A stretch of DNA of 64,000 nt, from positions 1 through 64,000 of the forward strand of contig DKRJ01000026.1 of NCBI GenBank assembly GCA_002472145.1, given 5' to 3'. This document shows, piece after piece, positions 58,776 through 64,000 of this stretch (position 1 is the first letter of the stretch; every line of letters starts with the position of its first letter). The notes beneath the pieces are model-generated. The model worked only from the letters and a program-made list of their open reading frames with translations, searched no databases and was not told where the DNA came from. The stretch comes from Clostridiales bacterium UBA7285 (GTDB lineage Bacteria; Bacillota; Clostridia; Peptostreptococcales; Anaerovoracaceae). The position numbers and the translations under genes were made by a program.

Positions 58776-60554
58776 ATGAAAATGCTTTTGACCGGAGACG
58801 AGGCCATTGCACGCGGAGCCTGGGAAGCGGGCGTCCGACATGCGGCTGCGTATCCGGGAACACCTAGTACCGAGATCCTGGAGAACATCGCGAAATACGA
58901 TGAGATCTATGCCGAATGGGCGCCAAACGAAAAAGTCGCGATGGAGTCTGTCATCGGCGCATCAATGGCGGGAGTGCGGAGCATGGCATCCATGAAGCAC
59001 GTAGGCGTCAACGTCGCAGCCGACCCGCTCATGACCTTCTCATACATGGGCGTCAACGGAGGCGCCGTACTCGTCTGCGCGGATGAACCTGGGATGTTCA
59101 GTTCGCAGAACGAGCAGGACAACAGGAATTACGCCCGCATGGGAAAATTTCCGATGCTGGAGCCATCCGACAGCCAGGAATGCCGCGATATGATGATCAA
59201 GGCGTTCGACCTGTCGGAAAAGTACAACGTCGTAACGATGGTCAGGCTCGTGACGAGAGTCTGCCACAGCAAATCCGTCGTCGAGACGGGGGATCGCGTC
59301 GAAGTCCCGGTAAAGGAATGGAGACCCGACCCTATGAAATACGTCGCTCTCCCGGCTCACTCCCGCGTCCTCAGAGTACATCTGGAGGAACGCACGGCGA
59401 GCCTCAGGGAATACAGCGAAACGTCACCTTTCAATTTCGAAGAGATGCACGACACCTCGACGGGCGTCATCGCATCGGGCCCTTCTTACTATTACGCCAA
59501 AGAATATTTCGGCGACAGCGTGTCGTATCTGAAACTCGGGTTCACGAACCCGCTCCCGGAAAAACTCATCAGAGACTTCTGCTCTAAAGTCGACACGGTC
59601 TATATCCTCGAAGAGGACGATCCGTACATAGAAGATTTTGTTAAAACCCTCGGCATCGAATGCCACGGAAAGGACACGTTCCCTCCGTACGGCGAGATGA
59701 CGCCTGATGTTATCAGAAAATCGCTGACGGGAGCCGGCCTTCCTTCGGTCGATTACGACAGGACCAAAGTATTTTCACGTCCGCCTTCGCTCTGCGCCGG
59801 ATGCCCTCACAGAGGCCTCTTCTACAGGCTCGGAAAGAGAAAGGACATCATGATCTCGGGCGACATCGGCTGCTATACGCTGGCCGCCGGAGCGCCTTAC
59901 AACGCGATGAATTCCTGCGTATGCATGGGAGCGTCGATATCGGTGGGTCACGGCGCCCAGCAGGCGTTCAACCGCGCGGGGGTGAAGAGAAAGGTCGTTA
60001 CCGTCCTCGGAGACTCGACTTTCTTCCACACCGGCGTCATCTCTCTGATCAACACGGTATATAACAACAGCAACACCATCAACATCATCCTCGACAACAG
60101 GACGACGGGCATGACAGGCCATCAGCCTAACCCGGGCACAGGTTTCAACGCCAAAGAGCAGCCCGCGCCGATGATCGACCTGAAAAAGCTCGTCGAGGCG
60201 ATCGGCATCAGGCACGTGAAGGTAATAGATCCTAACCGCCTGGACGAAGTGGACGCGGCGCTCGACGAATTCATGGATCTGGACGAGCCTTCCGTGATCA
60301 TCACCAGGTACCCTTGCGCGCTGAAGAAATTCTCGGACGCCGACCGTGCGGAGTTTCCGGGCCTTTTCTCCACGAAGGACAGAGTGGACGCGGAGAAATG
60401 CATAGGCTGCAGGAAATGCCAGTCGACCGGGTGCCCGGCGCTCGTATTTGACGGCGCGGCAAAAAAAGTCTCGATCAGGCGCTCGGACTGCGTCGGATGC
60501 GACGTATGCGTACAGGTCTGCCCGACGGGAGCGATCGCAAAGGAGGAAGAGTGA
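58776..60554 (+). CDS. iorA: Indolepyruvate:ferredoxin oxidoreductase, alpha subunit
   Basis: IorA with IorB oxidatively decarboxylates aryl 2-oxo acids (indolepyruvate, phenylpyruvate) to acyl-CoA, reducing ferredoxin. The 592-residue protein starts with GDEAIARGAWEAGVRHAAAYPGTPSTE (pyrimidine-binding domain). A thiamine-diphosphate domain has GDIGCYTLA, GDSTFFHTGV and the metal-binding NIILDNRTTGMTG. The C-terminus carries a two-cluster ferredoxin (CIGCRKCQSTGC and CVGCDVCVQVCP). GGAAGGAG precedes the ATG. Its TGA overlaps the iorB ATG by one base. Confidence 0.95.
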   Translation: MKMLLTGDEAIARGAWEAGVRHAAAYPGTPSTEILENIAKYDEIYAEWAPNEKVAMESVIGASMAGVRSMASMKHVGVNVAADPLMTFSYMGVNGGAVLVCADEPGMFSSQNEQDNRNYARMGKFPMLEPSDSQECRDMMIKAFDLSEKYNVVTMVRLVTRVCHSKSVVETGDRVEVPVKEWRPDPMKYVALPAHSRVLRVHLEERTASLREYSETSPFNFEEMHDTSTGVIASGPSYYYAKEYFGDSVSYLKLGFTNPLPEKLIRDFCSKVDTVYILEEDDPYIEDFVKTLGIECHGKDTFPPYGEMTPDVIRKSLTGAGLPSVDYDRTKVFSRPPSLCAGCPHRGLFYRLGKRKDIMISGDIGCYTLAAGAPYNAMNSCVCMGASISVGHGAQQAFNRAGVKRKVVTVLGDSTFFHTGVISLINTVYNNSNTINIILDNRTTGMTGHQPNPGTGFNAKEQPAPMIDLKKLVEAIGIRHVKVIDPNRLDEVDAALDEFMDLDEPSVIITRYPCALKKFSDADRAEFPGLFSTKDRVDAEKCIGCRKCQSTGCPALVFDGAAKKVSIRRSDCVGCDVCVQVCPTGAIAKEEE

Positions 60555-61132
60555 TGACAAAGAACATTCTGCTTGCCGGGGTAGGCGGGCAGGGGACCAT
60601 CCTTGCCGCAAAGATGCTCACCATCGGCCTGCTCGAAGAAGGATATGACGTAAAGATGAGCGAGATACACGGGATGAGCCAGCGCGGCGGCAACGTCGTA
60701 TCGCAGGTCAGATACAGCCGTGAAAAGGTATATTCCCCTGTCATCGAAAAAGGTACCGCTGACATCGTCGTTGCCTTTGAGGAAATGGAGGCTCTCCGCA
60801 ACCTGGACTACTTGAAACCGGAAGGCACTGTCGTAGTGAACACCGAGAGGATCCCGTCCATGACAGTCCTCACCGGCAAAGAGAATTATCCGGATGACGT
60901 GATCGGCGAGATCGAAAAGGCTGCCGGGCGGACGATAAAGATCGACGCCCATTCGATGGCCGAAAAACTCGGCAACGTCAAAGCCACGAACGTGATCCTT
61001 CTCGGGGTCCTCGTGAAGTCGATGGGGCTTACCGATATCAACTGGGAAGAGATAATCAGGAAAAACGTCAAGCCACAGTTCGCGGAACTGAACGTCAGCG
61101 CTCTCAGAGCGGGAATGGAGGCAGCAGGATGA
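60554..61132 (+). CDS. iorB: Indolepyruvate:ferredoxin oxidoreductase, beta subunit
   Basis: This 192-residue protein is the gamma-type domain partner of IorA. The start ATG at 60554, with AGGAGGAAGAG just upstream, gives the expected KNILLAGVGGQGTILAAKML N-terminus, followed by EIHGMSQRGGNVVSQVR and the NTERIPSM segment. The frame is open from 60497, but that part overlaps iorA. The stop overlaps the aminotransferase start (ATGA), indicating tight coupling with amino-acid transamination. Confidence 0.95.
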   Translation: MTKNILLAGVGGQGTILAAKMLTIGLLEEGYDVKMSEIHGMSQRGGNVVSQVRYSREKVYSPVIEKGTADIVVAFEEMEALRNLDYLKPEGTVVVNTERIPSMTVLTGKENYPDDVIGEIEKAAGRTIKIDAHSMAEKLGNVKATNVILLGVLVKSMGLTDINWEEIIRKNVKPQFAELNVSALRAGMEAAG

Positions 61133-62316
61133 TATCGTCTAAAATGAAACCTCTCGTCGCCGGAAGTTCAGTGATACGGCAGATGTTCGAGGAGGGGAAG
61201 AAACTCGCAGCCGAATACGGACCTGAAAACGTCTTCGATTTCAGCCTCGGCAATCCGAACGTGCCCGCTCCCGAAGCGGTCAAAAACGCCATCGTAGACA
61301 TAGTGACAAACGAGGACCCGGTAAAGGTCCACGGCTATATGAGCAACGCCGGATTCCCGGAAACGCGGAAAGTGATCGCCGATAATCTCAACAGGAGATT
61401 CGGCACGTCCTTTACGGAGAACAACGTCATCATGACGGTCGGCGCTGCGACAGCTCTGAACATCAGCCTGAAGACGATGCTCGAACCAGGAGACGAGGTG
61501 ATATGCTTTGCCCCGTTCTTCGTGGAGTACGGCAACTATATCTCCAACTACGACGGGAAACTCGTCGTAGTCAGCCCGAACCCGGAGGGCGGCTTCATGC
61601 CGCGCCTCGATGAGTTCGAGGCTAAGGTCACCCCAAAGACAAAGGCCGTCATCATCAACAGCCCGAATAACCCGACAGGCGTGATCTATCCGGCCGAAGT
61701 GATAGAGCAGATCGCCGGCATACTCCGAAATAGGCAGGCTGAGTACGGGACGGTTATATACATCGTGGCCGATGAGCCGTACAGGGAACTCGCCTACGGA
61801 GGGGCAGAAGTGCCGTATCTGAGCAAGTTTTACGATAATACGATTATAGGGTACTCATACAGCAAATCCCTTTCTCTCCCGGGCGAAAGGATCGGCTACG
61901 TCGTCATCCCGGATGAGGCTGACGGCTCCGCGGAATTCATTCAGGCAGCGACGATCGCAAACAGGATCGCCGGAGGAGTGAACGCTCCTTCTTTGATGCA
62001 GCTCGTGATCGCCAGATGCGTCGACGAGAAGTGCGATGTCGCTTTCTATGAGAAAAACGGGAAAACGCTCTATGACGCTTTGACGGCCATGGGCTTCGAA
62101 TGCGTCAAACCGCAGGGAGCCTTCTATCTCTGGATGAAGACGCCTGTCCCGGACGCTGAATTCGTTGCGGAAGCCAAAAAGAGGAATATCCTGGTCGTCC
62201 CGGGCACGTCATTTGCCGGACCGGGCTATGTCAGGATCTCGTACTGCGTATCCTACGACACCATCATCAGGTCGCTCCCGGGGTTCCGGGAACTCGCGAA
62301 TATTTACTTCAAATGA
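61129..62316 (+). CDS. Pyridoxal-phosphate aminotransferase (class I/II)
   Basis: The 395-residue fold-type I aminotransferase has SLGNPNVPAPEAV near the N-terminus, the NSPNNPTG motif (178-184), Asp215 in ADEPY and the PLP-binding Lys246 in SYSKSLSLPGERIGY. It would move an amino group between an amino acid and 2-oxoglutarate. Its overlap with iorB makes an aromatic or branched-chain amino acid the likely substrate, producing the 2-oxo acid for IorAB. Sequence alone cannot define specificity. Confidence 0.92.
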   Translation: MISSKMKPLVAGSSVIRQMFEEGKKLAAEYGPENVFDFSLGNPNVPAPEAVKNAIVDIVTNEDPVKVHGYMSNAGFPETRKVIADNLNRRFGTSFTENNVIMTVGAATALNISLKTMLEPGDEVICFAPFFVEYGNYISNYDGKLVVVSPNPEGGFMPRLDEFEAKVTPKTKAVIINSPNNPTGVIYPAEVIEQIAGILRNRQAEYGTVIYIVADEPYRELAYGGAEVPYLSKFYDNTIIGYSYSKSLSLPGERIGYVVIPDEADGSAEFIQAATIANRIAGGVNAPSLMQLVIARCVDEKCDVAFYEKNGKTLYDALTAMGFECVKPQGAFYLWMKTPVPDAEFVAEAKKRNILVVPGTSFAGPGYVRISYCVSYDTIIRSLPGFRELANIYFK

Positions 62317-62354
62317 ATCAACCAAGCTAAGAAGCGGAACAGGAGGAAATACAT

Positions 62355-63479
62355 ATGATTAGAGAACTGATCATAAATTCCGGCTCGACTAGCACTAAAC
62401 TGGCTGTATTTGAAGACGGGCGCGATGTGTTTTCAAAAACAGTATCGTACAGCGAAAAACAGATCGCCGAATGCGGCGGCCTCTACGAACAGATCCCTAT
62501 GAGGAAGCAGGCCGTCATCGATTTTTTAAAGGAAGCCGGGTATCAGATGGGCGACTTTGACGCCATCATGTGCCGCGGTGGGATGGTATGGGGCATCCAC
62601 ATGGGCGGATACCGCGTGAACGATGAACTCGCGGAAGCCCTGCGCGACCCGGAAGTCTGCTCGCCGCACGCCTCGGATCTGGCAGGCATCATCGGCAAGG
62701 AACTCGCCGACGAGTCAGGCACCGGAGTGGAAGCATACATCTACGATGCCGTGACCGGAGCGTCCTTAAGCGACGTGGCGATGATAACGGGGTTCCCGGA
62801 GATAACCCGCAGGAGCTGCTGCCACGTGCTCAATTCACACGCGCAGGCTCTGCGCTACGCCGAGGAGCACGGGAAAAAATACGAGGATCTGAGCCTGATA
62901 GTGGCGCATCTCGGCGGAGGCATCTCGTTCTGCGCCATCGAAGACGGAAAGATCATCGACTCCATCGGCGACGACGACGGCGCTTTTTCGCCTGAGCGTT
63001 CCGGTTTCACGCAGATCCTGCCGATAATCAAAATGTGCTACAGCGGCAAATACACGTATGACGAGATGGTGTCGATGATCCGCGGCAAGGGCGGGCTCGT
63101 CGCTTATCTCGGCACGTCAGACGTCATCGAGATCGAGAACATGATAAGGGCGGGCAACAGAAAAGCCGAACTGCTGTACGAGGCTCAGGCGTATCAGATC
63201 GCAAAGGGCATAGGCGAGATGATGGTGGTGGTAAAGGGCAAACTTGACACCATCATCCTGACAGGCGGCATCGCCCACTCTAAAATGCTCACCGAGAAGG
63301 TGCGCAAGTACGTTGAATTCGCGGCGCCGGTAACGATCTATCCGGGAGAGCAGGAGATGGAAGCGCTCGCTCAGGGCGGCATCAGAATGCTGACCGGTCA
63401 GGAGCCGATAAAGGAATTTTCTCTGAGGGCACTGAAGAAAAACCTGAGATCGCCGCTTAAAAGGGAGAACACCATATGA
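62355..63479 (+). CDS. buk: Butyrate kinase
   Basis: Buk converts acyl phosphate and ADP into the free acid and ATP. This ASKHA-fold kinase has 374 residues. The phosphate-1 loop region is INSGSTSTKLAVFEDG, AHLGGGISFCAIEDG is the adenosine/phosphate-2 part, and ILTGGIAHSKMLTEKV is C-terminal. AACAGGAGG precedes the ATG. As the only acyl kinase in view, and downstream of ptb-iorAB-aminotransferase, it likely completes substrate-level phosphorylation from amino-acid-derived acyl-CoA. Confidence 0.95.
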   Translation: MIRELIINSGSTSTKLAVFEDGRDVFSKTVSYSEKQIAECGGLYEQIPMRKQAVIDFLKEAGYQMGDFDAIMCRGGMVWGIHMGGYRVNDELAEALRDPEVCSPHASDLAGIIGKELADESGTGVEAYIYDAVTGASLSDVAMITGFPEITRRSCCHVLNSHAQALRYAEEHGKKYEDLSLIVAHLGGGISFCAIEDGKIIDSIGDDDGAFSPERSGFTQILPIIKMCYSGKYTYDEMVSMIRGKGGLVAYLGTSDVIEIENMIRAGNRKAELLYEAQAYQIAKGIGEMMVVVKGKLDTIILTGGIAHSKMLTEKVRKYVEFAAPVTIYPGEQEMEALAQGGIRMLTGQEPIKEFSLRALKKNLRSPLKRENTI

Positions 63480-64000
63480 ATGAAGAAAAACGTGTCGCGC
63501 TTCTGATAGACGCGGAAAACGTATCAGCCCAGTACGCGGACCGCATCCTGGAGGAGGTCTCGAACTACGGGATATGCTCGTATAAAAGGATATACGGCGC
63601 GTGGGACAGGATCGTGCAGACGAAATGGGAGAGTCAGATAAACAAGTATTCTCTCAAGCCGATCATGCTCTTCAACAACATAAAGGGCAAAACGGCCACT
63701 GACACGTCCCTGATCATCGACGCGATGGATATCCTCTATAAGGGAACGACCGATGTTTTCTGCATCGTCTCATCCGACAGCGACTTTACTGCGCTGGCGA
63801 GGCGCCTTCTGGAGGAGGGCGTCGAGGTGATCGGCATGGGCGAGTCGTCCAAGGCGACCGAGGCGCTCGAGAACGCGTGCAGCAAATACGTCTACATCGA
63901 CCTCCTCGACAAGGACGAAGATGACGAAAAATCACTGAACGCGTCAGACGCTCCAGTTTCGCAGGAATCCGCCTCTTCCTCTGCCAGAACAGAACACGGG
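63476..64000 (+). CDS. NYN-domain (PIN-like/LabA-type) protein, 3' end outside window
   Basis: The ATG at 63476 overlaps the buk stop (ATGA) and the frame is open for 175 codons to the window edge. The N-terminal NYN domain (about 1-145) shows ALLIDAENVS (Asp12), DTSLIIDAMDILY and IVSSDSDFTALARRL, the acidic pattern of PIN-like RNases. A Ser/Asp/Glu-rich linker follows, and a second domain (for example an OST-HTH/LOTUS domain) may lie beyond the window. The role is unknown; RNA cleavage is the family-based guess. Confidence 0.85.
   Translation, partial: MNEEKRVALLIDAENVSAQYADRILEEVSNYGICSYKRIYGAWDRIVQTKWESQINKYSLKPIMLFNNIKGKTATDTSLIIDAMDILYKGTTDVFCIVSSDSDFTALARRLLEEGVEVIGMGESSKATEALENACSKYVYIDLLDKDEDDEKSLNASDAPVSQESASSSARTEHG

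Overview
The window is 64 kb of moderately GC-rich bacterial chromosome, densely coded and mostly on the + strand. The gene content points to an anaerobic, amino-acid-fermenting member of the Firmicutes (class Clostridia). Evidence includes the recG-rsmD-coaD-tmcAL and rpsU-yqeY-phoH-ybeY-era-recO gene orders, a single-chain glycyl-tRNA synthetase, pyruvate phosphate dikinase, Ptb/Buk, indolepyruvate:ferredoxin oxidoreductase, an NADP-type secondary alcohol dehydrogenase, TTG/GTG starts and strong Shine-Dalgarno sites. A family-level placement (for example Anaerovoracaceae-like) would only be a guess. I see no rRNA, tRNA, CRISPR array, insertion sequence or prophage.

Layout. 0-5.2 kb: recG, rsmD, coaD, a coiled-coil gene, tmcAL and a small DUF896 gene. 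5.3-6.9 kb: nifS-nifU iron-sulfur assembly pair. 7-14 kb: a MATE exporter, then a surface/envelope block (GT2-GtrA fusion, phosphodiester glycosidase, several membrane proteins of unknown role, and a small membrane-protein reading frame broken by a stop). 14-19.4 kb: tcdA, a multi-pass membrane protein with a LuxR-type HTH, a convergent receiver-like gene frameshifted at an A8 tract, and a minus-strand pair (zinc-ribbon membrane protein plus double-TPM protein). 19.5-28.2 kb: S9 peptidase, TldD and PmbA/TldE, a lipoprotein, an SGNH hydrolase and a second MATE exporter. 28.3-30 kb (minus): a Lon-like AAA+ ATPase without a protease domain. 30.1-43.9 kb: mtaB, HIT, rpsU, yqeY, phoH, a ybeY-cdd fusion, era, recO, a DUF4342 gene, glyS, ppdK, an ABC exporter and a GNAT enzyme. 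44-49 kb: secondary alcohol dehydrogenase, a COG0523 GTPase carrying seven 14-residue repeats, RidA, a first Ptb-like acyltransferase and a YitT protein. 49-57.7 kb: gltX, ung, typA, an mscS-type channel and pyc. 57.7-64 kb: ptb, iorA, iorB, an aminotransferase, buk and the start of a NYN-domain gene.

How the genes work together. The last block reads as a complete oxidative route for amino acids (probably aromatic or branched-chain). The aminotransferase makes the 2-oxo acid, IorAB decarboxylates it to an acyl-CoA while reducing ferredoxin, Ptb makes the acyl phosphate, and Buk makes ATP plus the free acid. Pyc and PpdK manage the C3/C4 node, and the secondary alcohol dehydrogenase is a possible electron sink.

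The most unusual items are the protease-less Lon-type ATPase with an Asn in Walker B, the A8-frameshifted receiver beside a membrane-anchored HTH protein, the repeat-bearing COG0523 GTPase, the YbeY-cytidine deaminase fusion, and a recurrent pattern of short tandem duplications spanning stop codons. All functional calls come from reading motifs; no database search was run.
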